A stretch of DNA of 64,000 nt, from the NCBI GenBank assembly GCA_963819115.1, contig CAWFUR010000011.1, positions 1,302,001 to 1,366,000 on the forward strand, written 5' to 3'. The notes beneath the pieces were generated by a model. It saw nothing but the letters and a program-made list of their open reading frames with translations. It searched no databases and was not told the DNA's origin. Positions 36,115 through 44,807 of the stretch are shown in pieces (the stretch's first letter is position 1; each line of letters begins with the position of its first letter). The stretch comes from JACVRW01 sp963819115. Its GTDB lineage: Bacteria; Actinomycetota; Thermoleophilia; Solirubrobacterales; Thermoleophilaceae. Made by a program: the position numbers and the translations under genes.

Positions 36115-36791
36115 GGGGCTCTCAGGACGTAGCCCGCGCCGCGGACGGTGTGGAGCACGCGCGGCTCGCCGCCGGCCTCGAGCTTGCGCCGCAGGTTGGA
36201 GATGAACACGTCCACGGTGTTGGTCTCGGCGAAGGGGTGGTAGCCCCAGACCTCGTCGAGGAGGGCCTGCCGCGAGACCACTATGCGCTCGTTGCGCATC
36301 AGGTGCTCCAGCAGCTCGAACTCGCGGGCGGTGAGCTCGAGCGCGCGCTCTTCGCGGAACACCTCGTGGGTGTCCGGGTTCAGGCGAAGGTCTCCCGCCA
36401 CCAGGAACGCGCTGCCTCGGGGCGGGCGGCGGCGCAGCAGGGCGCGCACGCGCGCGAGCAGCTCCTCCCGCTCGAACGGCTTCACGAGGTAGTCGTCGGC
36501 CCCGGAGTCGAGGCCCTCCACGCGCGCATCCACCGCGTCGCGGGCGGTGAGCATCAGGATCGGCACGTCACCGTCCTCGCGCAGGCGCCGGCACACCTCC
36601 ACGCCGTCCATAAGTGGGAGACCGAGGTCCAGCACCACCGCGTCGGGCTCGAACACACCCGATTCGCTCAGCGCGGCCTCGCCGTCGCCGGCCACCCTGA
36701 CCTCGTACCCCTCGCGGTCGAGCGAGCGTCTCAGAACGCCGGCAATGTCGGCGTCGTCCTCCACGACCAGCACCCTGGGCCTACCGGACAT
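36111..36791 (-). CDS. OmpR-family response regulator
   Basis: 226 aa from ATG 36791. The receiver domain has the acidic pair in VLVVEDDADIAGVLR, phospho-acceptor Asp in VVLDLGLPLMDG, the Thr of MLTARD and the Lys of LVKPFEREELLAR. A winged-helix DNA-binding domain follows (ELTAREFELLEHLMRNERIV, VDVFISNLRRKLE, VRGAGYVLR). A 34-codon in-frame extension upstream runs into ftsK antisense and is dropped, since a leaderless -10 (TACCAT) sits 7 bases before this ATG. It is cotranscribed with the kinase and divergent from ftsK. Confidence 0.94.
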   Translation of the reverse strand: MSGRPRVLVVEDDADIAGVLRRSLDREGYEVRVAGDGEAALSESGVFEPDAVVLDLGLPLMDGVEVCRRLREDGDVPILMLTARDAVDARVEGLDSGADDYLVKPFEREELLARVRALLRRRPPRGSAFLVAGDLRLNPDTHEVFREERALELTAREFELLEHLMRNERIVVSRQALLDEVWGYHPFAETNTVDVFISNLRRKLEAGGEPRVLHTVRGAGYVLRAP

Positions 36792-36798
36792 GCGGCCA

Positions 36799-36804
36799 AT
36801 GGTA
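36799..36804 (-). promoter_or_regulatory. Leaderless-type -10 of the response regulator gene
   Basis: On the minus strand TACCAT is followed by 7 nt and the ATG at 36791. It lies in the 49-base divergent gap with ftsK. There is no ribosome binding site. Confidence 0.5.
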
Positions 36805-36840
36805 GGGAGGGAGGGCGGTGCCTCCGTCGAATGGCGATTA

Positions 36841-39279
36841 ATGGCCAAACGCCGCTCGAAGGGACGTGCCCGCCGCCGGACGAAAAGGCGCATGCCGCCC
36901 GGGCTCCGGCTGCCCGCGCTCGACCAGGGGCAGATGGACCTGATCGGCCTCGCGCTGGTGTCGTTCGCGGCGTTCTTCGCCTGCGTCTTCTACCTCGGCT
37001 GGGCCGGGGGCCAGGTGGGCGAGGCGATGGCCGACGGCATCCTCGTGCTCTTCGGCGGCGCGGGCTACCTCGCGCCGGTGGCGCTGCTCGCGACCGGCGC
37101 CGTGGTGATGCTGCGGCCGATGCTCCCCGCGGTCCACCCGTGGGGACTGGGTGCGCTCTGCCTGATCGCCGCGCTCACGCTCGGCCTGGCCGCCGGCTCG
37201 TTTGGGCTCGGCCCCGGGGACACCGTCCGCCACGGCTTCCTCGACGCCGAGTACCTGCGTCATCACGGCGGGGTCTCCGGCGAATCCCTCCTCTGGGTGT
37301 CCGGCCACCTGTTCTCGCACGTGGGGGCTCACATCCTGTTCGTCTTCCTCCTCCTGGCCGCCGTGCTGCTCCTCACCGGCGCGTCGGTGGCGGGGGTGGT
37401 GAGCGCGACCCATCAGGGCGTGGCCACCACCACCCAGCGCGTCCGCGTGTCCAAGCAGGATCTGGCCGCCGCGCTCTCCGGGCTCACCTCGGCATCGGCG
37501 CGCCACGATCTGGACGAGCCGCTCGGGCCACCCGAGCCCGAGGACTCCGAGCCCGTGGTGCGCGCCACGCACGTGGAGGCGCCGGCACTGGACGCGGCCG
37601 AGCGCTATCCCGACCTCTACGGCGACGACGACTACCCCGAGGACGACGAGGTGGTGGAGGAGGAGCCGGAGGACCTGGAGCTAGAGCCGGAGCCGGAGCC
37701 GCTTCCCACCGAGCCCGAGGGCCGGCCCCTGCCGGTGGCCCAGGACGAGGACGAGGAGGAGGTCGCTCTCACGCCGATGGGCAAGAGGCGCTCCTCGGTC
37801 ACGGAGTCGGAGAACCTCGACTACCGCATGCCGGGCACGAGCTTCCTGAAGCGCTCGCACAGCGCGCAGAAGGTGGACACGAAGGGAATAGAGCGCGCAG
37901 GCGTCCGCCTGGTGGAGGCGCTCAGTCACTTCAACGTGGACGCGCGCGTGATGGGAACGGTCACCGGTCCGCACGTCACGCGATACGAGCTGCGCCTCGC
38001 GCCCGGGATCAAGATGTCCAAGGTCGCCACGCTCAAGGACGACCTGGCCTACGCGCTGGCCGCCGAGCAGGTGCGCATCCTCGCGCCCATCCCGGGCAAG
38101 CAGGCGGTGGGCGTGGAGGTCCCGAACCGGGTGCGCAAGATGGTGCACCTCGGGGACGTCTTCCAGGAGGCTCCGAAGGGCTGGTCCCCGCTGTCGGTGT
38201 GGCTGGGCAAGGACATCGCGGGCAAGGCCATCGGCACCGACCTGGCCAAGCAGCCGCACATCCTGATCGCCGGCACCACCGGCTCGGGCAAGTCGGGCTG
38301 CGTAAACGCCATGCTCTCGTCGGTGCTGCTGCACTCCTCGCCCAACGAGGTGCGGCTGGTGCTGGTGGACCCGAAGCGCGTGGAGCTGAACCATTACGAG
38401 GGCATCCCGCACCTCCTCGTCCCGGTGGTCACGAGCCCGCGGCTGGCCGCGAACGTGCTCGCCAACCTGATCAAGGAGATGGAGGAGCGCTACGAGGTGA
38501 TGAGCAAGGTGAAGACGCGCAACCTCACCGAGCTCAACCGGGTGCGCATCAAGCAGGGAGAGGCGCCGCTTCCGTACATCCTCTGCGTGATCGACGAGCT
38601 GGCCGACCTGATGATGGTCGCCCCGGCCGACGTGGAGGACTCGATCATCCGGCTGGCCCAGAAGTCGCGCGCGGTGGGCATCCACCTGGTGCTCGCCACG
38701 CAGCGGCCGAGCGCCGACGTGATCACCGGGATGATCAAGGCCAACGTGCCCGCCCGGATCGCCTTCGCGGTCTCGTCCCAGACCGATTCGCGCGTGATCC
38801 TGGACCAGAATGGGGCGGAATCGCTGCTGGGGCAGGGGGATATGCTCTTCCGGCCCTCCGGCGAGTCGCGCTCGGCCCGCATCCAGGGCGCGTTCATCGC
38901 CGAGGAGGAGATCGAGCGGCTCACCGAGCATTGGCGCCGGCAGGGCGAGCCCGAGCTGAACGAGGAGCTTCTGGAGGCGGTGGAGCCCGACGAGCCCGAG
39001 GACGGCGGCGGGGACTTCGATCCGGACCAGGACGACATGCTCGCGGACGCCATCGCCACGGTCGTCCAGATGGGCACCGCCTCCACGTCGATGCTTCAGC
39101 GGCGCCTGCGGGTGGGCTACACGCGCGCCGGCCGGCTGGTGGACATGATGGAGCGCCGGGGCGTGATCTCCGGCTACGAGGGCTCCAAGGCCCGCCAGGT
39201 GCTGATCACGGAGGCCGACCTGCCGCGGGTGCTGGAATCGCTCGCGGACGCCGCCGTGGGCGCCTCCACCGAGGACTGA
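36841..39279 (+). CDS. ftsK: DNA translocase FtsK/SpoIIIE
   Basis: 812 aa. A basic N-terminus (MAKRRSKGRARRRTKRR) precedes about four membrane segments (residues 30-190). A linker rich in Glu, Asp and Pro (about 215-330) leads to the motor: alpha domain (VRLVEALSHFNVDARVMGTV in parts), RecA-like ATPase with Walker A GTTGSGKSGC near 478 and Walker B ILCVIDELADLMM. The C-terminal winged-helix gamma domain (DMLADAIATVVQMGTASTSM in parts, RVGYTRAGRLVDMMERRGV) reads KOPS-like sites. It moves chromosome ends at the division septum. ATG 36841 gives the usual basic start. Confidence 0.95.
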   Translation: MAKRRSKGRARRRTKRRMPPGLRLPALDQGQMDLIGLALVSFAAFFACVFYLGWAGGQVGEAMADGILVLFGGAGYLAPVALLATGAVVMLRPMLPAVHPWGLGALCLIAALTLGLAAGSFGLGPGDTVRHGFLDAEYLRHHGGVSGESLLWVSGHLFSHVGAHILFVFLLLAAVLLLTGASVAGVVSATHQGVATTTQRVRVSKQDLAAALSGLTSASARHDLDEPLGPPEPEDSEPVVRATHVEAPALDAAERYPDLYGDDDYPEDDEVVEEEPEDLELEPEPEPLPTEPEGRPLPVAQDEDEEEVALTPMGKRRSSVTESENLDYRMPGTSFLKRSHSAQKVDTKGIERAGVRLVEALSHFNVDARVMGTVTGPHVTRYELRLAPGIKMSKVATLKDDLAYALAAEQVRILAPIPGKQAVGVEVPNRVRKMVHLGDVFQEAPKGWSPLSVWLGKDIAGKAIGTDLAKQPHILIAGTTGSGKSGCVNAMLSSVLLHSSPNEVRLVLVDPKRVELNHYEGIPHLLVPVVTSPRLAANVLANLIKEMEERYEVMSKVKTRNLTELNRVRIKQGEAPLPYILCVIDELADLMMVAPADVEDSIIRLAQKSRAVGIHLVLATQRPSADVITGMIKANVPARIAFAVSSQTDSRVILDQNGAESLLGQGDMLFRPSGESRSARIQGAFIAEEEIERLTEHWRRQGEPELNEELLEAVEPDEPEDGGGDFDPDQDDMLADAIATVVQMGTASTSMLQRRLRVGYTRAGRLVDMMERRGVISGYEGSKARQVLITEADLPRVLESLADAAVGASTED

Positions 39280-39350
39280 GCCCGGACGCAGTGCCGCCCC
39301 GCGAGGGCGGCCGAGGGCCGGTGGGGTGAAGCAGCAAGAATAGGCTCGGC

Positions 39351-40115
39351 ATGCCCACCATCGGAGACAGCCTGCGGGAGGGGCGGATGCGGCAGAAGCT
39401 CGACATCGCCGATGTCGAGCGGCAGACCAAGATCCGCGCGAAGTACCTGCGTGCGCTCGAGAACGAGGAGTTCTCGATGCTCCCGGGCCCGACCTTCGTC
39501 AAGACCTTCCTCCGCACCTACGCCGAGCTGCTGGGGCTCGATCCCCACGCTCTGGTGGAGGAGTACAGGGCCAACTACGAGCCGCGCGACGAGCTGGAGA
39601 CGCTCAAGCCCATCGGTCCCCCGGGGCCGGCCGGGCGCGACCGTGGGCGCGGGTCGGGGCCGCGCCCATGGATGGTGGCGGCGCTGATCGGGGTGGTCGT
39701 GGTGGTTGGCCTGATCGTGCTCGGGCTCAGCACCGACGAGAAGAAGAAGGACGACGGGGACCGCGCCGCGGCCACCAATACCCAGGCGGAGACCACCACG
39801 GCGCCGAGCAAGCCGAAGCAGACCAAGACGACGGCCGCTCCTCCGACCCGAGTGGTCGTGCAGATCACACCCGAGGTCCCCACCTACGCGTGCCTGGACC
39901 GGGGGGCGGGCACCCCGGTGCTCTACGAGGGGACACTCGATGCCCCGCGCACGTTCCGCGGCGCCCGCCTGCGCGCGAACCTGGGCAAGAGCAGCGTCGC
40001 TGTCCGGGTGAACGGCAAGCCCCTGACGATCCCTCTGGGCCCGGACCCGGTGGGCTACGAGTTCACTCCCGGCTCCACCCGTCCGATCCCGCTTGGGGAG
40101 CGTCCCTGCGCATGA
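39351..40115 (+). CDS. RodZ-like transmembrane HTH protein
   Basis: 254 aa. N-terminal helix-turn-helix_25 domain (GDSLREGRMRQKLDIADVER, KYLRALENEEFSMLPGPTFV, KTFLRTYAELLGLDP), one membrane segment (MVAALIGVVVVVGLIVLGL, about 105-123), a Thr/Lys-rich linker, and a C-terminal beta-rich DUF4115-like domain (GTLDAPRTFRGARLRANLG). This is the layout of RodZ, a morphogenetic protein that links MreB to the wall machinery; in actinobacterial genomes such genes follow ftsK. A role in cell shape is inferred. An ATGA overlap leads to cinA. Confidence 0.88.
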   Translation: MPTIGDSLREGRMRQKLDIADVERQTKIRAKYLRALENEEFSMLPGPTFVKTFLRTYAELLGLDPHALVEEYRANYEPRDELETLKPIGPPGPAGRDRGRGSGPRPWMVAALIGVVVVVGLIVLGLSTDEKKKDDGDRAAATNTQAETTTAPSKPKQTKTTAAPPTRVVVQITPEVPTYACLDRGAGTPVLYEGTLDAPRTFRGARLRANLGKSSVAVRVNGKPLTIPLGPDPVGYEFTPGSTRPIPLGERPCA

Positions 40116-41392
40116 GCGTGCGGGCGGGCATCGTCGTGACCGGTACCGAGGTGCTCACGGGCCGGATCTCCGACCGCAACGGCCCCTGGCTGGCCGACCG
40201 CCTGCTCGAGATGGGGATCGAGCTGGCCCACATCACGATCTGCGGGGACCGGCCCGAGGACATCGAGGCCCAGCTCCGGTTCATGGCCGACAACGGGGTG
40301 GACCTGATCGTGACCAGCGGCGGCCTCGGCCCCACCGCCGACGACATGACGGTGGAGATGGTGGCGAGGTTCGCCGGCCGGCCGCTCGTGCTCGACGAGC
40401 CGCTCGAGAACCGGATCGCGGACATCCTCCGCGGGCTGATGCGGCGATGGGGCAACCGCAGCTTCGAGGCCGTGCGCGCGGCCAACCGAAAGCAGGCTCT
40501 GGTGCCAGAGGGCTCTCACATCATCCTTCCGGTGGGCACCGCCCCGGGGGTAGTGGTGCCCGGCAAGCCCGCCGTTGTGGTGCTTCCGGGCCCCCCGCGC
40601 GAGCTCCAGCCGATGTGGGCGGAGGCCGTGGAGACGGAGATCTTCCGCGAGGCCACCGCGGGGCGGGGCACCTACGTGCAGGAGATGATGCGCCTGTTCG
40701 GGCTGCCCGAGTCGAGCATGGCGGAGACGCTGCGCGACGCTGAGAGCGAGATCGACGGCTTCGACCGTCTCGAGATCACCACCTGCCTGCGCCGCGCGGA
40801 GGTGGAGGTGGTCACCCGCTACGAGCCCGACGACGCAGGGACCTACGCGGCGCTGGTGGACATGATCACCACTCGCCATCCCCGCGAGCTCTTCTCCACC
40901 GACGGCTCTCTCGTGGACGACCAGGTGGCGGAGCTGCTCGCCGGCCGGACGGTGGCCACGGCGGAGTCGTGCACCGCCGGGCTGGTGGCCGCCCGCCTCA
41001 CCGAGCGGCCGGGCTCCTCCGCGTACTTCCCCGGCGGCATCGTGGCCTACGCCAACGAGATCAAGGAGGGCCTTCTCGGAGTGGACAACGCCCTGATCGA
41101 ACAGCACGGTGCCGTGTCGCCCGAGGTGGCCGCCGCGATGGCCGAGGGCGCGCTCGAGCGGTTCGGGGCGGACCTGGCCGTGTCGGTCACCGGAGTGGCC
41201 GGCCCGGGCGGCGGAACCGAGGAGAAGCCGGTGGGCACCGTCTGCTTCTGCGTGCGCGCGAAGGACGGGACGTCGTTGACCCGCGACGTGCTCCTGCCCG
41301 GCGGGCGCATGGACATCCGGGAGCGCTCGACGACGGTGGTGATGCACATGCTGCGCCGATTCCTGCGCGGCGAGGGGGACGGCGACCCCTGA
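40112..41392 (+). CDS. cinA: CinA-like nicotinamide-nucleotide amidase
   Basis: 426 aa. The N-terminal MoaB/COG1058 domain has IVVTGTEVLTGRISDRNGPW, TSGGLGPTADDMTVEMVARF and LPGPPRELQPMW. The C-terminal amidase domain (about 270-426) has TVATAESCTAGLVAARLTER with the catalytic Ser, and VSVTGVAGPGGGTEEKPVGT. In other bacteria it cleaves NMN to recycle NAD by-products. The cinA-thpR-recA order is typical of Gram-positive bacteria. Start at ATG 40112 within an ATGA overlap. Confidence 0.94.
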   Translation: MSVRAGIVVTGTEVLTGRISDRNGPWLADRLLEMGIELAHITICGDRPEDIEAQLRFMADNGVDLIVTSGGLGPTADDMTVEMVARFAGRPLVLDEPLENRIADILRGLMRRWGNRSFEAVRAANRKQALVPEGSHIILPVGTAPGVVVPGKPAVVVLPGPPRELQPMWAEAVETEIFREATAGRGTYVQEMMRLFGLPESSMAETLRDAESEIDGFDRLEITTCLRRAEVEVVTRYEPDDAGTYAALVDMITTRHPRELFSTDGSLVDDQVAELLAGRTVATAESCTAGLVAARLTERPGSSAYFPGGIVAYANEIKEGLLGVDNALIEQHGAVSPEVAAAMAEGALERFGADLAVSVTGVAGPGGGTEEKPVGTVCFCVRAKDGTSLTRDVLLPGGRMDIRERSTTVVMHMLRRFLRGEGDGDP

Positions 41393-41409
41393 CCCCCGCG
41401 CGAGCACGC

Positions 41410-41949
41410 ATGTTCGTGGCCCTCGACCTGCCCGAGGACGAGCGGGCCGTGCTCGCTCGGTGGCGCGACGCACTCGTGCAGGGGCGCGACGACCTGCGCC
41501 CGGTGGCCGCCGACCACCTTCACGTGACGCTGGCCTTCCTCGGATGGCAGGACGAGGCCGAGGCGGAGCGCATCGGCGAGGTGTCCCTGGGCGCCGTGGA
41601 CGGGCTGAGAGCCCCGCTGCTGGCCCCAGGAGCGGTGACGTCCGTCCCCGCCCGGGGTCCGCGCCTCTTCGCCCTCGACCTGGAGGACCGCGGCGGCCGT
41701 GGTGGGGAGATCGCCGGCCGCGTGGGGGAGGCGCTGGAGGGCGAGGGCCTCTACCGGCGGGAGGAGCGGCCCTTCTGGCCGCATCTGACGCTCGCGCGGG
41801 TGAGAAAGGGCCGGCGGGCGCCCGCCCTCGAGGCGGGCGATGCCCCGGGCGGAGCATTCGCACCCCCGGCCGTCACGCTCTACCGATCGACCCTTAGCCC
41901 GGAGGGGGCGCACTACGAGGCACTCGGCCGGCGGGAGCTCGATCGCTGA
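41410..41949 (+). CDS. thpR: RNA 2',3'-cyclic phosphodiesterase
   Basis: 179 aa. The two HxT motifs of the 2H phosphoesterase family are present: HLHVTLAFLG and HLTLARV. N-terminal MFVALDLPEDERAVL is characteristic of LigT/ThpR. The enzyme opens 2',3'-cyclic phosphates on RNA ends. ATG 41410 is 17 bases after cinA; no canonical start lies closer. TGATG overlap with the methyltransferase gene. Confidence 0.93.
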   Translation: MFVALDLPEDERAVLARWRDALVQGRDDLRPVAADHLHVTLAFLGWQDEAEAERIGEVSLGAVDGLRAPLLAPGAVTSVPARGPRLFALDLEDRGGRGGEIAGRVGEALEGEGLYRREERPFWPHLTLARVRKGRRAPALEAGDAPGGAFAPPAVTLYRSTLSPEGAHYEALGRRELDR

Positions 41950-42701
41950 TGAGCGGGGTGCACCCGATCGCCTCGCGCGGGTTCGCGCGCTCGGCCCGCG
42001 CCTACGAGCGCGGGCGCCCCGGCTACCCGCCCGCGGCGATGGAGGATCTCGCCGCCCGCCTGAGACTCGGCCCCGGGCGCACGGTCGTGGACCTCGCGGC
42101 GGGCACGGGCAAGCTCACGCGCGAGCTGGTGAGCACCGGGGCGGACGTGATCGCGGTGGAGCCACTCGCGGAGATGCGGGCTGCGCTTCCCCCTGAGGCC
42201 ATCGCCCTGGAGGGCACGGCCGAGGCCGTCCCGCTCGCCGATGCGAGCGCGGACGCCGTCACCGTGGCCCAGGCCTTCCATTGGTTCGACGCCGAGCCCG
42301 CGCTGGCCGAGATCCACCGCGTGCTGTGCCCCGGCGGCGCGCTCGCCCTGGTGTGGAACGAACGCCACGAGGACGATCCCGTGAACCAGGCCATCGATGC
42401 CTTGGTGAACCCGCTACGGCGCGAAAGCGGCGTGCCCCAATACCGGTACGGGTCATGGCGGGAGGCCTTCGAGCGCTCCCGGCTGTTCGGCCCCGGGGAG
42501 GAGACCCGCCACCGCAACGAACAGGTCCTCGACGCCGACGGTCTGGCCGATCGCGTTGGTTCGGTCAGCTTCGTGGCCGCTCTGGACCCGGCCCCGAGGG
42601 AGACCCTGCTCGAACGCGTGCGTGCCCTGGCCGGGGACGGGCCGGTGGCACTGCCCAACACGACGCTGGTGCAGGTCTATCCGCGACTGGAGGTGGACTG
42701 A
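41949..42701 (+). CDS. SAM-dependent methyltransferase (type 11)
   Basis: 250 aa. Class I methyltransferase: motif I VVDLAAGTGKLTRELVSTGA, acidic motif DVIAVEPLAEM, and ADASADAVTVAQAFHWFDAE preceding RVLCPGGALALVWNERHEDD. The N-terminus ASRGFARSARAYERGRPGYP is typical of YcgJ/UbiE-like enzymes acting on small molecules. The substrate cannot be told. One-base overlap with thpR and 4 bases before the glyoxalase gene. Confidence 0.9.
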   Translation: MSGVHPIASRGFARSARAYERGRPGYPPAAMEDLAARLRLGPGRTVVDLAAGTGKLTRELVSTGADVIAVEPLAEMRAALPPEAIALEGTAEAVPLADASADAVTVAQAFHWFDAEPALAEIHRVLCPGGALALVWNERHEDDPVNQAIDALVNPLRRESGVPQYRYGSWREAFERSRLFGPGEETRHRNEQVLDADGLADRVGSVSFVAALDPAPRETLLERVRALAGDGPVALPNTTLVQVYPRLEVD

Positions 42702-42705
42702 GTCC

Positions 42706-43125
42706 ATGGAATCGCGCCTCACGCTGGTCACGCTCGGAGTCCGCGACCTTGCGCGCGCACGGGCCTTCTACGAGGCCCTGGGGTGGCGCGACCGGGCCTC
42801 GGAGGGCGCGGACGTCGTCTTCTTCCAGTCGGGCGGAATGGTGCTCGGCCTCTGGGATCGCGGCATGCTGGCGGCGGACAGCAGGATGGACGACGGCGGC
42901 GGATGGGGCGGTGTCACGCTCGCGCACAACGTGCGCTCGCCCGCGGAGGTGGACGCCGTGCTGGCCGAGGCGCGCGCCGCCGGAGCCTCGGTGCCCCGCG
43001 AGGGAGCCCCGACGGAGTGGGGCGGCTACTCGGGCCTCTTCGTGGACCCGGACGGCCACCCCTGGGAGGTGGCCCACAATCCGGGCTGGGAGCTCACGGA
43101 AGACGGGTCCGTCCGATTGCCCTAG
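42706..43125 (+). CDS. VOC/glyoxalase-like protein
   Basis: 139 aa, a vicinal-oxygen-chelate protein: LTLVTLGVRDLARARAFYEA, VFFQSGGMVLGLWDR, and GLFVDPDGHPWEVAHNPGW with the conserved Asp-Pro-(Asp)-Gly-His. Two beta-alpha-beta-beta-beta modules fit the length. The His and Glu metal-ligand pattern is incomplete, so a metal enzyme or a binding protein are both possible. It starts 4 bases after the methyltransferase stop. Confidence 0.85.
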   Translation: MESRLTLVTLGVRDLARARAFYEALGWRDRASEGADVVFFQSGGMVLGLWDRGMLAADSRMDDGGGWGGVTLAHNVRSPAEVDAVLAEARAAGASVPREGAPTEWGGYSGLFVDPDGHPWEVAHNPGWELTEDGSVRLP

Positions 43126-43130
43126 GGGGG

Positions 43131-43160
43131 CGAACGTCTGTCCGGTCCGACTCCTAGCGT
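43131..43160 (+). promoter_or_regulatory. recA SOS box and -10
   Basis: CGAACGTCTGTCCG (43131-43144) differs from the actinobacterial LexA box CGAACNNNNGTTCG at one half-site base. A -10 candidate TAGCGT (43155-43160) begins 10 bases later, so the box would overlap the -35 region, as expected for LexA repression of recA. Confidence 0.6.
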
Positions 43161-43193
43161 GTGCCCACCAGAGCTTCAGAGGAGACGCGCCAA

Positions 43194-44306
43194 ATGGAGA
43201 AGGAACAGGAGAAGGCCGCGAAGGCCAGGGAGTCGGCGCTCAAGGGCGCGCTCACGCAGATCGAGCGGCAGTTCGGGGCCGGCTCGATCATGAAGATGGG
43301 CGACGACGCCTTCGCCGTCCAGGTCGAGGCAGTTCCCACAGGTGCGATCTCACTCGATCTCGCGCTGGGAGTGGGTGGGCTTCCCCGCGGGCGCATCGTC
43401 GAGATCTTCGGGCCGGAGTCCTCCGGTAAGACGACGCTGCTCTACCACGTGCTCGCGAACGCCCAGAAGCTGGGTGGGATCTGTGCGTTCATCGACGCCG
43501 AGCACGCCATGGACCCCGTCTACGCCAAGCGCATCGGTGTGGACACCGATGAGCTGCTCGTGTCCCAGCCCGACCACGGCGAGCAGGCGCTCGAGATCGC
43601 GGACCTCCTGATCCGCTCCGGCGCGGTCGACGTCGTGGCCATCGACTCGGTGGCCGCTCTCACCCCGAAGGTCGAGCTCGAGGGCGCCATGGGGGACCAG
43701 ACGGTCGGCCTCCAGGCCCGCATGATGAGCCAGGCGATGCGCAAGCTCGCCGGGAACCTGAACCGCGCCAACACGCTCTGCGTGTTCACCAACCAGATCC
43801 GGGAGAAGGTCGGCGTGATGTTCGGCTCGCCCGAGACCCAGCCGGGCGGGCGCGCGCTCAAGTTCTATTCCTCGGCGCGGCTCGACATCCGCCGTATCGA
43901 GACCCTCAAGGAGGGCACCGAGGCGGTGGGCAACCGGGTCCGCGTGAAGGTGGTCAAGAACAAGGTCGCCGCGCCCTTCCGCCAGGCCGAGTTCGACATC
44001 GAGTACGGCCAGGGCATCAGCTCGGAGGGATGCATCCTCGACCTCGGGATCGAGCATGGGATCGTCCAGAAGTCGGGCTCGTTCTTCTCCTACGGGGACG
44101 AACGGCTCGGGCAGGGGCGCAACAACGCTAAGAGCTATCTGCGCGAGCGCCCGGACATCGCCCAGGCGATCGAGGTAAAGATCTACGAAGCCCTCGGGGC
44201 GGCACCTCCCGGCACCCCGCTGGCCGCCGTCGAGCCCGAGGAGGCCGAGGAGGGCGCCCCTGTCGCGCCGGCACCGTCCGAGACGCCACAGGAGCAGGCC
44301 GCTTAA
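43194..44306 (+). CDS. recA: Recombinase RecA
   Basis: 370 aa from ATG 43194, with AGAGGAG 9 bases upstream; GTG 43161 gives 11 more residues and lacks a site. Core RecA motifs: Walker A GPESSGKTT, ALTQIERQFGAGSIMKMGDD, VVAIDSVAALTPKVELEGAM in the ATPase core, ANTLCVFTNQIREKVGVMFG and KFYSSARLDIRR. It forms filaments on single-stranded DNA for strand exchange and LexA cleavage. The C-terminal tail is acidic and Pro-rich. Preceded by a likely SOS box and followed by recX after 18 bases. Confidence 0.98.
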   Translation: MEKEQEKAAKARESALKGALTQIERQFGAGSIMKMGDDAFAVQVEAVPTGAISLDLALGVGGLPRGRIVEIFGPESSGKTTLLYHVLANAQKLGGICAFIDAEHAMDPVYAKRIGVDTDELLVSQPDHGEQALEIADLLIRSGAVDVVAIDSVAALTPKVELEGAMGDQTVGLQARMMSQAMRKLAGNLNRANTLCVFTNQIREKVGVMFGSPETQPGGRALKFYSSARLDIRRIETLKEGTEAVGNRVRVKVVKNKVAAPFRQAEFDIEYGQGISSEGCILDLGIEHGIVQKSGSFFSYGDERLGQGRNNAKSYLRERPDIAQAIEVKIYEALGAAPPGTPLAAVEPEEAEEGAPVAPAPSETPQEQAA

Positions 44307-44324
44307 GCACGTCGCGGCGGGTCG

Positions 44325-44807
44325 ATGGACGACTCGGCTCCCGAACAGATAACGCTGGACCGGGCGCTCGGCTTGGCCTACCGCGAGTTGGGACAACGCT
44401 CCCGCAGCGTGCGGGAGATGCGTGACCTGCTCGGGCGGAGGCGCGTCGGCGAGGAGACGATCGACGAGGCGATCGAGGATCTGATCCGGGCCGGCGCACT
44501 GGACGATGCGGACCTTGCGCGGCGCTACGTCACCGACAAGCGCGAGCTCGACCTCTGGGGCTCGGAGCGCATCGCCGCAGAGCTGCGACGTCGCGGGGTG
44601 GGGGCGGACGAGATCGAGGCCGCGCTGGCCGAGCGCGGGCGCGAGGACGAGCTCGATACGGCCCTGCTTCTGCTCGGCCGCAGGGTCCCGCAGGCGCCCC
44701 AGGACGACCGTGAACGGGATCGCGCCTGGCGTCTGCTTGTGCGCCGCGGCTACCAGCCCGAGCTGGCGTACGAGGCCCTCCGCGAGCATGAGCGCCGGGT
44801 GGCCTGA
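44325..44807 (+). CDS. recX: RecA regulator RecX
   Basis: 160 aa. Three-helix repeats of the RecX family: RALGLAYRELGQRSRSVREM, DEAIEDLIRAGALDDADLAR (LDDADLARRYV is the family mark), and RIAAELRRRGVGADEIEAAL. RecX binds in the RecA filament groove and limits its activity. Start ATG 44325 follows recA by 18 bases, so both are probably SOS-controlled. A structured 337-base gap follows. Confidence 0.94.
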   Translation: MDDSAPEQITLDRALGLAYRELGQRSRSVREMRDLLGRRRVGEETIDEAIEDLIRAGALDDADLARRYVTDKRELDLWGSERIAAELRRRGVGADEIEAALAERGREDELDTALLLLGRRVPQAPQDDRERDRAWRLLVRRGYQPELAYEALREHERRVA

